In this document: one piece after another, positions 44,065 to 57,246 of the stretch | Layout of the letters: every line of letters begins with the position of its first letter | How positions within the stretch are numbered: position 1 is the stretch's first letter | Assembly (NCBI GenBank): GCA_027576995.1 | Contig: JANBQC010000032.1 | Location: forward strand, 1 to 64,000 | Source of the DNA: Dimargaris cristalligena | Taxonomy: Eukaryota > Kickxellomycota > Dimargaritomycetes > Dimargaritales > Dimargaritaceae | Length of the DNA: 64,000 nt | Direction of reading: 5' to 3' | Made by a program: the position numbers and the translations under genes | The notes under the pieces: model-generated | Seen by the model: the letters and a program-made list of their open reading frames with translations, nothing else | Told to the model about the DNA's origin: nothing | Databases searched by the model: none

Positions 44065-47000
44065 GGTGACGAGATTGATGGAAAGGTAACGACGAGGAAA
44101 AGAGCAACTTACGTAGGAAGGAAGAGAGTTCCAATAGATTTGACCCCGGAGATGGATATAAGAGAAGAGAGGAGGGGGGTGGGATACCGAGATGAAGGAG
44201 GAAGGAGACTCGGTAAGAGGAGGGAGGGGGCTACACAATTAAAACGTACAGAGAGTATCTAGTCGAGAAGGTAACCAGAGCCTAACAAGGGAAGACTAAT
44301 GTAAGAACCACACACAGAGAGAGAGCAATAGAGAGACGGAGGAAACGAAGGAGTGACAGGCCAAGCGGAACAAAGGCATAAGCGAAGAACTGGGGGGAGG
44401 GGATATCGGGGGGATTTATAGCCATGGGCGGAGGACTCAGCCTCATCTCCCTTCTCTGCTCTTCTCGTTTCTTCTTCCCCATCGCCCTCTTGTGTATAGT
44501 ATAGCCCTCGCATATCTCCCTTTGCATGCCACCTGGCGCACAGTGTCTGGCTATGGACGAACAATCAGCAGGTACTATAATACTATTATTATTATTATTA
44601 TTATTATAATTATGGAGACTGACTGATGGGGGATGTGATAGAGAGGGCTGAATTATTATGGGGCAGGCGGTCCCCCCAATGCAAGTGGATCCCACCCGTC
44701 ACTCCAAACACCCCCCTCCCCATTTAAAACGTAAAGGGAATATAGTATAGCAGCAACACAGCCCCTTTCCCTTGTCTGTAACCTTCCGGATTAGAGGAAG
44801 AAGAATAATAAAAATAAACCATGAAGGGAGAGGAGGGAGGGTGGTAAATCAGTACTGGTATTTTTTGGTGCGGGCGCTGTTCTACAACGGTCAGCCCATT
44901 CCATTATCGCCCTTTGTACCCCGGTGTGAGTGAGTTTAGGAGTATATAGGCATGAGCATGAGCATGAGCATGAGCATGAGTATGTGCGGGTGTATGACAT
45001 AGTATAGTAGGGGGGAATAAGACGGACTATATCCCCTGTGAGTGTGACAGACCGAGTGGTAGAAGACGCTATATCCCAAAGTTAAATTCATTACCCCGCT
45101 GCACCCGGGATGTCGAGTGGCATGCGAATTCGTAAAAGGAGACAACACAGCACGGTACGGCCGTCGAGTGGAATATATACTATCTACTGGCCTGGGCGGG
45201 ACGGGTAGCGCTGGGGGGGAAGCTGTGTAATCGCAGAGTGGGCAACGACGCTACATCCCAGATGGCCTGTGGAGTTGAACGAATTACGGCCGTTGGCCGC
45301 ATCCATGGCAGACGGGGCGAGGGAAGTCGGTTAATGACACGGCCGGTGGCATGGTAACAGCCACCGGGCTTGTAACTACAATTCCCCAGGCCTGTATATT
45401 AAAGCCCTACCGTAGTGTCCCCTCTATACTAAATGGGAAGTGGAATTTGTCGGTATAGGTCGGGTGAATCTCGTATTTAGATTCAACTTCTAATTACTAT
45501 TATTATATTAGATGGGCTTGGCCAAGTATGTTCAGGAGGTGAATTGACGTCTGGGGAGGGGTGTGGGCCATCGGGGTGCATGAGGATGACTAAGTCGCCA
45601 CTTCTTCACTCCACAGGGCGACCTGCAGCGGTATGGCCTGAGCCGCCTATATATATAATTAGCTGGCTGATTCACTAGGGCCTCCTAAATCCTGGCAATT
45701 ACTGAGGGTAGATTAAATGGAATAGGGGCCGTTTGTTGGAGGAAATGTAAGAAGGGGAATAAGGTCTGTACCGGTTAAGAAAATCGGATTAGCTTGGGCT
45801 TCCTAAACAAGGCATTCACGGCTATCCAACGGACGTAGCAAACCACTGGAAATTCTTCCAGGGACCGGCATTTTACACTAAATGAGCCTTAAACCGTACC
45901 CATCTTAAAGGCCAGCGCCCCTAACGAATCCTTCAATTGACGATGGCTTGATGCGCCAAGGTAGGGAAAAGGGCTGTGCGTACTCGTGCCTCATTGTGCC
46001 TGTTCAGCCCCAGCAATGCCAGTGTCCAGGGTGTCCCTGGAGATGCCCATGGGCCGGTGACTTTACCACGCACCCCGTACATGCCCCCAATCACCGCCGT
46101 AATATAGAGGTTGGGGGACAATAAGGGTAAACAGACATAAACAACCCGGGTTTTGAATGTAGGGAGTCGCCTGCCTTTCATTGCTTCTGCAGAGGGAGGA
46201 TGGCTGAACTGGGAAAAGGGGCCAAACGCCTGCTACAGTCTGGGTTGTCCTGTTTTTCAACTTGAGCAACCTGGTATTCCTTCTATTTGAATATATATAA
46301 GGAATAGACAGCCTGTAATTATGTCGGGAGGGATCGTCCCTTCCCAGCCCAACCCAAAAAAATCCCAAGCACTCCATGTCAACCGACAGCATATCCAGCA
46401 TGCTGGCTGACAGGAGCCTGAAATAACATTGGGCCCATCTCACCCTCCGGTCAGTATAGTTAGGAGATCGCCACGCCCAATTGAACGGGTATCTAACCAA
46501 ACAATCTGTAACGGAGGTACGATCATGCAGTAGTCCAATTTATCCAACCCCAACGGATTGACCAGGTGCTTTCGTTCGACCCAATTCATTGGGGGAGGGT
46601 GGTGGATAATATAATCTGAATAGTATACTTCTTCCCTTCCACTCACCTTTATCTGACATTGAAGAAACCATTGGAGCGAAACCCAGCAGCCACTTTAATA
46701 ACAAATAGGCACTCCCGGTATTTATTGTTGCTTGCTATACACCTCCGCTCCAATTCGTATTAACCTAATATAGGAAAGGCTCATGCTTAAGGACCCTCAA
46801 ATGGTTCCTGGGCGGTGGTGCTCCATCTAATTTACCTTGAATAGATTAGGCCCGTACTATTTGGGTTCGTTGTGCTCTGCAGTGCCAGTAAATCGTGTTT
46901 CCGCTTGCCCCGAAACCATGGATAGAGATAGTTTCGAAACCCCCCCCCTATCTCGTACCCATACTATTCAGTCGTGTGAATCCCGTAGGTTCCCAAAGAA

Positions 47001-48920
47001 CATGCCACTACTGTCTAAAGGTTTCTGGGGTTTCAATTCCCAACTATAAGGATGGAAACGAGGAGGGAAGGGATGAGAGATCACTGACTGATAAGGGCGT
47101 CTAGTTTAGTAGGGCCGTCAGATAATAGAGGCAGCGGGTGAGTGGCCCACGTCCACCCACAAGAGCACTATATACCCTTGCCGCCGGACTGGGTAGTTAG
47201 GAGTCCAAGGGCAACAGTACATGGCTAGAGAGAAGTATACTGGGTATGCGAGGGATTGAAGTCATGCAGCTTTGGCGAAACCGGCAGGGGCGGTCTAAGC
47301 CGAATGGGGGAGACCTCAAGTCAGCTCACGTTCATAGTCGATAAGTAGGGCGCATTGCCTGGGCGAGTAGCAGACCCACAGTACCCGGGCCCACTGCCGC
47401 CGCCGTCACACCAGAGACCGCCATTCGGCCACTCTTGATAAATGAGGAAAAAGCCCGACAGGACCTCGTCATTCAAATCCACGGGTCTGTTCGGAATCAT
47501 TGATATTGTACAGCAGCTGATTATAAACTGTGGGCATGACGACTCCCCAAACTGGGTTCGGTTTATCGAGAATAAATAACCAAATTAGTGGATATAGGGG
47601 CCGAAGGAAAGGAGGGAGGATGGGATTGATGCCGAACAAGGCTGCTACTTTCACACAAGGCGCTCGCTCACCGGATTCCATCAATCCGGGATGTATGCGT
47701 GGATTCCCTTGCAATCCCGCCGACTCGGTGGCATAAACGATAAATTACCCAGGGTGTATGCGGCCATGGTTGCCGGGACCCACGCATATAGACGCGTATG
47801 CTGATTGCTGTGAAAACCAGGCCCAGCAACTGCGGCTTCGACGCTTACTTTCTTTCCACCGTATCTGACAATTATTAAAGTCCCGTTTTATAGTCGTCTA
47901 TAGTCCGTTTCGGCTTAATCTCTCGCAACTCCACCGACATTTATATTCGCCCTCATCCCGAGGCACCTCTGCCCTTCGGCCTGCCACAGTTTCAACCTCA
48001 ACCGCAAAGCCATTACAGAGTCCCGTGTGTACCCTCACTTTGGGAGTACGTGTGTGCCTGGTGAATGCCCGAAGAAGGCCGCTTGGCCCACTCGGTTGGT
48101 TCTTGGTCCTCGTCGTCATTAAGGTAGGAAGGAGGGTTGTTACACCACTTGGCTCGTAAGTAACAAAATTAGGCGTGTTTCGCATGACCAGAGAGTCCTG
48201 AGAATATGAACGAGCCCACACTGGGCAGGTTGGTAAGTACAACGCTTACGTGAGGGGGGCGGGTGTCTGGTTGGTTGTTGGCTATTCATTCAGTGTATAC
48301 ATTTTGTAATGGAGGTGGCATTGCCAACGGGTTTGGGCTGACCTTGGTTTTGTGTGTGTGGATTAGCTAGTTGGTCTCAACGGGGTGGCCTTATTGTTTC
48401 TCCCTCGCCCCCATCTTCTAATAATATTCTACCTTTCCTAGCAGCAATAAGTTATAACAACTCTTGGCGCCCTAGTTCTCCACCAATAGTTTTTTCCGCT
48501 CTACCACTAAAACTCGACCCTAAGTTAAGGCACGTTAAATTAATTGCCGACCCGCTCCGCCGTTATTCATTCCCTTGGCTTAGACTAATCAGCTTGGCTT
48601 TCCCCACTTTTTATCCCCCTCTTTCCCCTTCTTTTACCTGTTGTATTTGTTTAACTCCTTCTAGATCTCCTACTATTTGGGTTTAGTACTCCTGTGCGTG
48701 GTTTATCCTGACACCGCCCCCTCTTGTCTCTCACCCTAGAGGACCTTACCTACCTCCCCTTAACATCCCTTCCCCACCTTAACCAGTGTTGTATTGGCCC
48801 TGATTTATTGCCTCATCGGTCTTCAACACACAACCGTCCTTTTCCAGTTTTACCCCGATTCCCTTCCCTCCCTCCCTCCCTCCCTTCCCTCACCCCGCCC
48901 CTAGTATCTATCTAGCCACC
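44065..48920. other. Large intergenic region upstream of beta-tubulin and the OSBP gene
   Basis: In these 4.9 kb I support no gene. The left part is the beta-tubulin promoter side (purine-rich on plus, pyrimidine-rich on minus). An ATT triplet run is at 44581-44606. Minus frames at 46063-46500 (145 codons) and 47898-48242 (114 codons, preceded by a splice-like CTTAC) are the best unexplained ones, but neither has a known motif. The last 500 bp is C+T-rich, ending in CCCT repeats near 48864-48890, and is the OSBP-gene promoter. Confidence 0.35.
44951..44980 (+). repeat. Hexanucleotide microsatellite (CATGAG)5
   Basis: Five perfect tandem copies of CATGAG are followed by a variant copy. It lies in the beta-tubulin upstream region. 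Confidence 0.9.
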
Positions 48921-49370
48921 ATGGGCAAGCATCCCCACAACCACGACCATGATAACGAGGAAGTTCTCGATGACGAGCCTCGCAACATTATTCTGGGCAT
49001 GATTGGCCAGTTGCGCCGGGATATGGACCTGTCCAAGGTTACGTTTCCGACCTTCGTCCTGGAACCCCGGAGTTTCTTGGAGCGAGTCACCGACTTCATG
49101 ACTCATCCCGACATTATGATTGGGTAAGTAGCTACATAACAGCTATGCCAAGGCCTTCTTCTTACTCATCCATCGCCACATCCCGGTCTTGCCCCCACAA
49201 ACAACCTCGCTGAATATGTATTCGCACAGCAAGCAGCCCTCTGGGCAAACCAATCGTCTCTTTGGCATTGGCAAGTCCCGGTGTTGCCTAGTTTAGTGAC
49301 CTCCCTATTAATAGACTATATTCCTTTGATTTCTTTTATTTCCCTCGTCCCATGGTCGCATGATACTCCC

Positions 49371-49401
<31 letters not shown>

Positions 49402-50574
49402 GTTGCTGAATCATCCACCCAGTGCCATCGGCATTAAGGACCCCGAGCAGCGCTTCATCGAGATGGTCAAATATTACCTATCGGGTTGGCACATTCGGCC
49501 CAAGGGGGTCAAGAAACCCTACAACCCTGTCCTCGGCGAAATCTTCCGCTGCCAGTGGAAGTTCCCCGACCAGACTGAGGCCTTTTACATTGCCGAACAG
49601 GTGTCCCACCACCCCCCAATCTCTGCCTATTTCTACGCTTGTCCCGAGCACGGTATCTACATCTCCGGGGATCTATGCCCCAAGTCCCGGTTCCTGGGAA
49701 ACAGCGTGGCTATGATTTTGGAAGGCGGTAGCGACCTGACTGCGGTGGGAGTGAATGAGGTCTACCACATCACCTACCCTAACATGTACGCCCGGGGGAT
49801 CCTCTTTGGTACTATGATGCTTGAATTGGGCGAAATGGCTACGGTTCAGTGTCCACAGTCCAACCTCGTGTGCGAAGTCGAGTTCAAGACTAAGGGTTTC
49901 TTCAGTGGCAGCTACAACGCCATTGCGGGCAAGATCAAGCGGATATCCAACGGTGAGGTATTGTACGAAATCTCGGGCCACTGGACCTCCACCATGTATA
50001 TCAAGAGCAAGGCCACGGGCAAGACCACCCTTCTCTTCGATGCCGATAACGCCTCTATGATCCCCAAGATTGTGGCCCCGGAGTCCGAGCAGGCTGCCAT
50101 GGAATCCCGGCGTCTCTGGTCCAAGGTAACGGAGGCTATGCGGGCCAAGGATTTGGATACAGCCACCACTGAAAAATCCAAGATTGAGGAAATGCAGCGG
50201 GAGCAGCGCAAGGAGCGCGAACACGAAGGGGTCGAATGGGTGTCCCATTTCTTCACCTGCCACGACGGCAAATGGGATGTGCGACTCAAGAAGTAAGTTT
50301 GAAAGGGGTTATGATCCAAATGTACCGGTTTGCTATGGACGGATGGCCTGGGTTGGTCCCTGATACTATATGTATATGTATAATATTCAAGTGGTTGCAA
50401 GTATATCTTTTATCACGTATGACCACTAACCTTTTATGGAGTGTATCGTTTACTACTTTTCCTATCGTTTTGGCTATTCCTAGCATCGACAAAATTGAAC
50501 CCAAGATCGCTATTGCTCAGATCAAGGAGTTTATGTATTCTCCATCGGTGGACCAGATGGCCCAGCGCCAGTAG
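48921..50574 (+). CDS. Oxysterol-binding protein-related (Osh/ORP)
   Basis: Three exons, 48921-49123, 49423-50292 and 50484-50574, have matching phases (donors GTAAGT, acceptors CCCAG and CCTAG) and give 387 residues. It is a short ORP made only of the lipid-binding domain, like yeast Osh4/Kes1. The signature EQVSHHPPISA and KKPYNPVLGEIFRCQW are present. Osh4-type proteins exchange sterol and phosphatidylinositol-4-phosphate between membranes and act at the trans-Golgi. There is no PH or ankyrin domain. The start ATG at 48921 has context CCACCATGG. The N-terminus is His/Asp-rich (KHPHNHDHDNEE). SNW1 follows on the same strand. Confidence 0.94.
49372..49402 (+). repeat. (CT)n(CA)n microsatellite in OSBP-gene intron 1
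   Basis: A CT run of about nine repeats passes into a CA run of about six, just before the acceptor of intron 1. It also serves as an unusually long polypyrimidine tract. Confidence 0.85.
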
Positions 50575-51789
50575 TTAGTGACACACGGGTTAGTATGGGT
50601 GGACGAGGTCTATACTTGGTTACTTCTTTGCCTTATTCTCGCATTGTTGGTGCATATTCCAGATATTGCACTAAATAGAGATGGCTTGACTAGCATCCCT
50701 TTTTTTATATTTTTTATTATGCACACTACGTTTGTTTTGTTTGGGGTCATATACGCACATTGGTCATGGAATGACAATGTCGCTGTTTCCCTTGTCCATC
50801 ATATTCCTATGCATTCCACCAGTCGGTTACTTCGTGCTGATGGCTTGGACACTATGCTCCCTTTCTACCTATTCTTCCCCTGACATTCGAAGCGGTCCAT
50901 GTTATATTCCACCCACTGGCCCATGGCACTGTCACATACACTGTCTATTATGCGGGGAGGTGGATGAAAGATGGGCTTTCCCTTCCTTTTATTATTACTT
51001 TTTTTACCAATGTTGATTTATTCTTTTTTATTATATCCCATATATGACTCTACGCCGACTGCCTTATCATTGCGATACATTTATTTATATGTGCCCTATT
51101 GACTACTTTAATTTATGTATGCACTCATACTCTAATTATTGTGGTGTGTTCTTCATTCGATTTTTTCACGGGTTAACAATCATTAATAGACTTGGGTGAA
51201 AAAATGGCCTATCCGCCAGGACGGGAGGTCTGATAAAGTAGCTAACTAGTTGGGGGTGGAATACTATCTTTTAGAGTATTAAATGCGGGGAAGGAAGGTC
51301 ATGTTAGGCCCATGGAATACAGCCCGTCTAGCGAACTGGCCCGTTTAAGCTGGTTTATCCTAGCTACAATAGAGGCGGCTTTTGGATTATCGACCGGAGC
51401 AAAGAACCGAAAAATACTAAGCCAAGGACTACTACTGTATCCGCCAAGCGCTTTATATCAAATGTGGCTGGTTGTAAGTCAATGTAGATAGATGATTCCC
51501 ATTTGGAGCGCGAAAAAATTATGAAGCACAATAGGGAGAGAGGGGTGTGCCATACCATTCTTTTTTTCATTCTTTTACACCTTGGTTTATCGCCAGTCCA
51601 CTACTCACTTTCCCTTATTCTTCATTTCAGCTCGTTACCTTTATATTTCCTTTACTCTGCCACGCGGCACTACCTTTATTTCATATTGACTAAGCCTGTC
51701 ACGATTCCAGCATTTGTTCATTCTCATACTAACGCATCACAACTAGCCCTACTGAGTGGTTAGTTCTCCACTTGACCTTTCACAGCAAC
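50575..51789. other. Intergenic, OSBP gene to SNW1
   Basis: This is AT-rich. Small frames (50578-50883 and 50732-51016) are hydrophobic and probably chance. The last 250 bp is the SNW1 promoter. Confidence 0.4.
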
Positions 51790-53856
51790 ATGTCTTCACT
51801 CGCAAGGTAAGTCCATCCACTAACGTCATCTGCCAAGTAGGATTCCTTCACCAGCCGCGCGTCAGACCCCGTCCACTTTCCGAGCCTTGGGCCTTGCCCC
51901 AATCCCACGCACTTAGTACTAATAATTTCCCTCACCCTGCCATTCCATTGGGCCTTGCCCGTTGTTTGTTATATATATAGCCTTCTTCCCAAACCCAAAA
52001 ACGCGAGTCAACGCGCCCCCGAACCCGAGCTCGCTACTACTGCCGAGCTTTCACCGAGTGTTGCCGCCCCCGAGCGAACCTCGAATGCCCTCACTGTAAC
52101 GGGTAGTAGTGGGCCCCCTCCCTACGGCCGGCGCCAGAACTGGCTGCCGAAAGTGGCGGCTGATTTCGCCGATGGCGGGGCCTTCCCGGAGATTCACATT
52201 CTGCAACATCCCCTCGGCATGGGCCGCTCCAGTGGTGGTGGTACCAAGGGAATCGGCATCGGGGGGGCCGCCGAAGCCGGCACTCCCCTGCCACTCCAGG
52301 TGAATGCCCAAGGTGAGATTCAATACGACGCCATCGTACGCCAGGGCCATGGCCAAAACCGTACCGTCCACGCGCAGTTCCAGGACTTGGTGCCGCTAAG
52401 CGAACGGCCGGGGTTTAATAGTCTGGATACAGAGGCTTTGTTGGACCGGCCCGATGCCGATACCATCCAGGACACCACCGAACGGACGCGACTGGCTTTG
52501 GAAAAGATCACCCAGGGCAAATTGGCGGCGGGTCAGCGTTTAGGTGGCAATGGTGCCAAAGCCTCCAACAAGAATCCCCAGTATATTCGGTATACCCCCA
52601 ACCAACAGAACGCCGCTTTTAATTCGGGGGCCAAACAGCGCGTGGTCCGCATGGTCGAAATGCCCGTGGATCCGTTCGAACCGCAACGGTTCAAGCAAAA
52701 GAAAATCCCCCGGGGTCCCCCGTCCCCTCCCGCCCCGATTATGCATTCCCCCCCGCGTAAACCCACGGCCGACGAACAGCGGGACTGGTTTATCCCTCCC
52801 GCCATTTCGAACTGGAAAAATCCCAAAGGCTTCACCATTCCGCTGGATAAACGGTTGGCCGCCGACGGTCGCGGGCTCCAGGAGGTGCAGATTAACGATA
52901 ATTTCGCGAAATTAACGGATGCCCTCAATGCCGGCGAACGGCTGGCCCGCGAGGGGATTCGGGCCCGGAAAATGCAGGAACAGAAATTAGCCCAGAAGGA
53001 AAAGGATGCCAAAGAGGCGCATTTACGGGCGCTGGCCCAACAGGCCCGCGAAGCCCGGGCCGGGGGTGGGGCCGCGGTTGGCGTTGGAGGTACTGGTGGT
53101 GGGGTTAGTGGCTGGGGCCGGCCTACCCCCGGTGGTAGGGAAGACGAAGATGACCAGGCCTACCGGGAGCGTGAAGAACTTCGCCAGGAACAACGGGCCA
53201 AACGGGAACGGGAGGTCCGTCAGTCGCACATGGGCGTGGCCCAACGGGCCCAACAACTGGCCCGTGAACAAAACCGCGATTTATCGGAAAAGATTGCGCT
53301 GGGTTTGGCTAAACCGACGCCCACGACCGATAGTCTCTTCGACACCCGTTTATTCAACCGCAGCGAGGGGCTGGATTCCGGATTTAAGGGGGATGACACG
53401 TACAATCTGTACGAAAAACCCCTCTTTGCCGGGACCGGTGCTTCGTCTATTTACCGACCTACCCGTCCAACCGACGGTGGTGATGGTGGTGAAGCGTTCG
53501 GGGGCGGGAATGCGGACACGATATCAGGGTTGATGCAAAAGGACCGGTTCGCGGGTAATAGTGGTGTCAGTTTCCGGGGCTTCCAGGGCACGGAAGGGCC
53601 CGATGCCCTGGCGTCAGCGTCGCGGGAGGGACCGGTACAGTTCGAAAAGGCCCGGACGGGCAAGTCCGGTACGGAAGGCGGAAAACCGTCGTCGTTGTCA
53701 TCATCATTATCGGCGAGTCATTCGGCAACCGCCGCGGCCTCATCTTCGGCGGCCGATGTGTTTGGTCTGGACCAGTTTTTGGAAGAGGCCAAGCGGTCGA
53801 AGCGGCCAGCCGGTGAACCGGGTTCACAGTCGAATCAGTCCAAACGATCCCGGTAA
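51790..53856 (+). CDS. PRP45: SNW/SKIP splicing factor (Prp45)
   Basis: A tiny 17 nt first exon (51790-51806, MSSLA plus two bases, donor GTAAGT) joins 51981-53856 (acceptor TATAG), for 630 residues. The family start (SSLASLLPKPK) and the core SNW motif SNWKNPKGFTIPLDKRLAAD are canonical. A basic, Glu/Arg-rich helix (EREELRQEQRAKREREVRQ), DTRLFNRSEGLDSGF and a Ser-rich, basic C-terminus (KRSR) follow. SNW1/Prp45 is part of the activated spliceosome (Prp19-associated/NTC-related) and acts in the nucleus. In animals it also works as a transcription coregulator. Without the 17 nt exon the N-terminus would lack SSLAS, which supports the splice. Confidence 0.95.
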
Positions 53857-54908
53857 ATAAAGCTAGGGATAGGGACCGGTTGAGAATGATCAATTCATTC
53901 GTATGCCTTTTATTTGAACTGTAGAGAGAGAGTGTGTGTGTTAACATCAGTCTTGTGGTTATCGTCATCCAGTGTACAATCTGGACTTGTGTGTGTTTTG
54001 CGGATATAAATAAGCTAATCCGAATCATATTTTTGGCATAATTGGGGGCGCGGGTCCTCAAACACATCGTATTGTCTCGGGGAGGGGGATATTATAGTGC
54101 CTGGACTGGGGAAATGTGGATATGAGTTAATTGGGTAGTATATGTCCTAGCCAATCTCGAGCCAGTTGGGTTGGGTCTGGTGCTGATTACCATCTGGGTC
54201 ATATGGTATAGATAAAGCACATGAACATACAGGGGAGCAAATCTTCTGCATAATGAGATGGCCCTTTGACGAGGTCGTCGTAAATGGCTCGATTCCCACT
54301 AGCCACCTATTACTTTGAAGTTGGTTTATTCTGACCCTTTCACCGTGGTGAATTCGCCCCTATTGGGGGGGTGGAAGAACACTCAGTATATACTGGCATC
54401 ATTTCCAGCCGCATTCTGGTCAGCTGTGGGGTGCTAAACAACAGTACCAACACGGGTGATTAAGTGCAGCATTCTCTTGTCATACATGGCAATCCAGGCA
54501 ATGATAGTCACATACACACATACCGTCGCTAGTCAGCTGGGTGTGCTACAGAGAGCGGGGATCGCTGGATATACGACGAACTGGGCAGGACAAAGGTGAG
54601 TCACTGGGACTGTTTTTGGCCATGAATAGGCTGTGGTCCTGAAGAATAGGTCTTTAGGCAAGGGGAACGCACTCCCCCCCAGGGCCTTCAAGCAGGGGGA
54701 AGGGGACCAACCAGCCGTTCCCCAAGCCCTGTGATTTCTAGTCAATAGTCCTGGATATACTGCTTACTAAACTTCCCCCCTTTCACCCCGTCTCTTTTAT
54801 CTCTCCCACCTTTACTTTACCTTGACTTTGCACTCATATCCTCCTTGGTCTACTCTTTCTCTCTCTACTAACCGCTCGACTCTCCTCGACCTTTGCCCTC
54901 TACACAGC
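53857..54908. other. Intergenic, SNW1 to the ALDH gene
   Basis: No supported gene. The ALDH-side 120 bp is C+T-rich promoter. Confidence 0.45.
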
Positions 54909-56411
54909 ATGGACCCGACTTCTCCCTCCGTCACCCGCCTAGCCAACTGGATTAACAACCAGTCACAGGCGAGTCTGGTGGCCCCGTCGGAGGCCCAGTT
55001 CCTCCCCGTCACCACCCCGCTCTCGGGCCAACTCATTGCCGAAGTGCCCCTTTCCCAGGCCGTCGATGTCAATGAGGCCGTCAGCAGCGCCGAGAGTGCC
55101 TTCCCCGCCTGGAGCTCCCGTACCTTCAAGGACCGTGCCCAGTACCTGCTCCGTTTCCACCAGACCCTGGCCGCCCATTTGGATGAGCTGGCCAAGCTGG
55201 TGGTTTTGGAGCACGGCAAGACCTACGAGGAAGCCGTTGGGGAAATCAAAAAGGGCCTTGAAACCCTCGAATACGCTATTAGTTTGCCTCAGCTAGCGAC
55301 CGGGCGTAACCTGGAAGTATCGCGCGGCGTGTTTTGCCAGGACACCCGGGTGCCCCTGGGCGTGGTGGTCAGTATCGTGCCCTTTAATTTCCCTTTTATG
55401 GTGCCCTTCTGGACGCTGCCCATCGCCATCGGCTGTGGTAATACCATGGTCCTCAAACCATCGGAGAAGGTGCCCCTCACGATGGACCGGGTCGCCCAGT
55501 TGGCCGGTACCATCTTTCCCCCCGGGGTCCTGAGTCTGGTGCACGGTGATAAACAGGTGGTGCCCCCGCTCCTGGAACACTCCGCCGTCCGCGCCGTGAC
55601 GTTTGTAGGGACCACCCATGTGGCCGAACTAGTCTCCCAGCAATGCCGCCGCCTCAATAAGCGCTGCTTAGCCTTGGGCGGGGCCAAAAACCACCTGGTG
55701 GCCGCCCCCGACTGCGACACCGAGCTGACCGCCCAGGATGTGGTCAATTCCTTCACGGGCTGTTCCGGCCAACGCTGCATGGCCGCCTCAGTCCTTCTGA
55801 CCGTGGGCGCCCAGGCCGAATTGGTCGCGTCTATCGTGGCCAAAACGGTGGCCCTCCAACCGGGCTCGGGCCCCCGTGAAATCGGCCCGGTCATTGATGA
55901 AGCGTCGCGCGCCCGCATCCTGGACTACATTGTTCGTTCCGAACAGGCCGGGGCCGAAATCTTGGTCGATGGCCGCCTTAACGCCGCCTTTACCGAGCGG
56001 GCCCAGGCCAGCGGGGGCTCGTGGATCGGCCCTACCGTGATTCGCCACCACCACAAGACCGATGTGGCCCTCCATGACGAAATCTTCGGCCCCGTCCTAT
56101 CCATCCTGGAATGCCCCTCCGGTGAAGCGGCCCTGGAAATCGAGAACAGCAACCCCTACGGCAATGCCGCTTGCATCTATACCTCCAGCGGGGCGGTGGC
56201 CCAACACTATACCCAGCGCTTCCGGGCCGGCATGATCGGTGTCAATATCGGGGTCCCAGTCCCACGCGAACCCTTCTCCTTCGGCGGGATTGAGGCCAGC
56301 AAGTTCGGTGATATGGATATTACCGGCGATGGTGGAATTGAATTCTTCACTTACCGTCGTAAGGTGACCACCAAGTGGGGCGCGCCCACCGAAAAATCCT
56401 GGCTCAATTAA
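54909..56411 (+). CDS. Methylmalonate-semialdehyde dehydrogenase-like (ALDH6 family)
   Basis: This intronless protein has 500 residues. It has the ALDH fold: VSIVPFNFPFMVPFWTLPIA, GNTMVLKPSEKVPLT (cofactor loop), VTFVGTTHVAE and the catalytic-Cys segment FTGCSGQRCMAASV. The LGGAKNHL segment lacks the general-base Glu found in most ALDHs, as is typical of the CoA-acylating ALDH6 group. The family makes acetyl- or propionyl-CoA from malonate or methylmalonate semialdehyde in valine, pyrimidine and inositol breakdown, usually in mitochondria. The start at 54909 follows CACAGC. An in-frame ATG at 54822 would add 29 residues rich in Ser, Thr and Leu that could serve as a mitochondrial signal, so the true start is open. 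Confidence 0.88.
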   Translation: MDPTSPSVTRLANWINNQSQASLVAPSEAQFLPVTTPLSGQLIAEVPLSQAVDVNEAVSSAESAFPAWSSRTFKDRAQYLLRFHQTLAAHLDELAKLVVLEHGKTYEEAVGEIKKGLETLEYAISLPQLATGRNLEVSRGVFCQDTRVPLGVVVSIVPFNFPFMVPFWTLPIAIGCGNTMVLKPSEKVPLTMDRVAQLAGTIFPPGVLSLVHGDKQVVPPLLEHSAVRAVTFVGTTHVAELVSQQCRRLNKRCLALGGAKNHLVAAPDCDTELTAQDVVNSFTGCSGQRCMAASVLLTVGAQAELVASIVAKTVALQPGSGPREIGPVIDEASRARILDYIVRSEQAGAEILVDGRLNAAFTERAQASGGSWIGPTVIRHHHKTDVALHDEIFGPVLSILECPSGEAALEIENSNPYGNAACIYTSSGAVAQHYTQRFRAGMIGVNIGVPVPREPFSFGGIEASKFGDMDITGDGGIEFFTYRRKVTTKWGAPTEKSWLN

Positions 56412-56795
56412 ATGCCCGGATTTAGCCATTTCCGCTCCGTCTCTAGCAACTAAGACGGCTACTCGTACTATTATCATCTGTTCTCATCAATCTATATTTT
56501 TCAATTTCAATTTCGCCCAAATGAAACGCGCTAATGGGGCACATCCTAGCCGGGTTTTATAATTCGTACTACTTTATTCTACATAAATAGATCTTTGCTA
56601 GATTATATGCTGCTATAGATAATGCTTATCATTCGATAATAATTGGAGCAGCTTCGTGGAGGCATAAACAAATGCAAATTAACGAATATCCCCCCCTTTC
56701 CATTTTTAGACAAGGATCCCGCGCCAATTGATCCGTTTTTGAGTGAGATGCTATGTCGAATAGCGTTTTGGCTAGGACTTGGCCGTTCCAATTTA
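56412..56795. other. 3' flank of the ALDH gene
   Basis: AT-rich; no gene seen. The worn 138 bp element follows. Confidence 0.4.
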
Positions 56796-56933
56796 TACTG
56801 GATTCCCACTTGTTTTCCCATTTGCCAGGTTATATATGTATATGTGAAAATAGGTGGAGGATTCATTGTAAACTAGTAGTGTTTACCTCCTCCAACGAGT
56901 TTTTCGTTATACAACTTAGTTGAACCTCTTCCA
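56796..56933 (+). mobile_element. 138 bp inverted-repeat element, worn copy IV
   Basis: The right end (TTTTTCGTTATACAACTTAG ... CTTCCA, then TA) and the centre (ATGTGAAAATAGGTGGAGGA) align to copies II and III. The left end is badly worn; its start is inferred from the 138 bp length, at which point TA precedes. Confidence 0.55.
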
Positions 56934-57246
56934 TATGTTTTAAAAATTGGCTACACTGTGGTACTACTCGCACATTCACCCAAGTTATACATTGGCCAGG
57001 AACTTGCCTCACCTACTGTTATTTGCGATGAAGAACATCTAGGCAGTACCCAGTGTTGTTTTCATGAGGCATTGGCAAAAAGCATTATCGTCATTAGTTT
57101 GAGGTACAAAACATTTTATTCAAACAAGATTGCAGGAGGGACCAGATAAGCGGAAGATTAAAGAAGGGAAGGTGTCCAAGAAACAACCGGGGGTATGGTG
57201 GTAAGTAAGCAACGAGTCCTCCTAACCCAATCGAAGAAGCACATGT
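56934..57246. other. 3' flank of the secreted-protein gene
   Basis: A plus-strand 63-codon frame at 56958-57149 is not supported. Nothing else is seen. Confidence 0.4.

Noticed and set aside
54281..54310. tRNA-like T-arm (GGCTCGATTCCC)
   Set aside because: No acceptor, D or anticodon stems can be paired around it.
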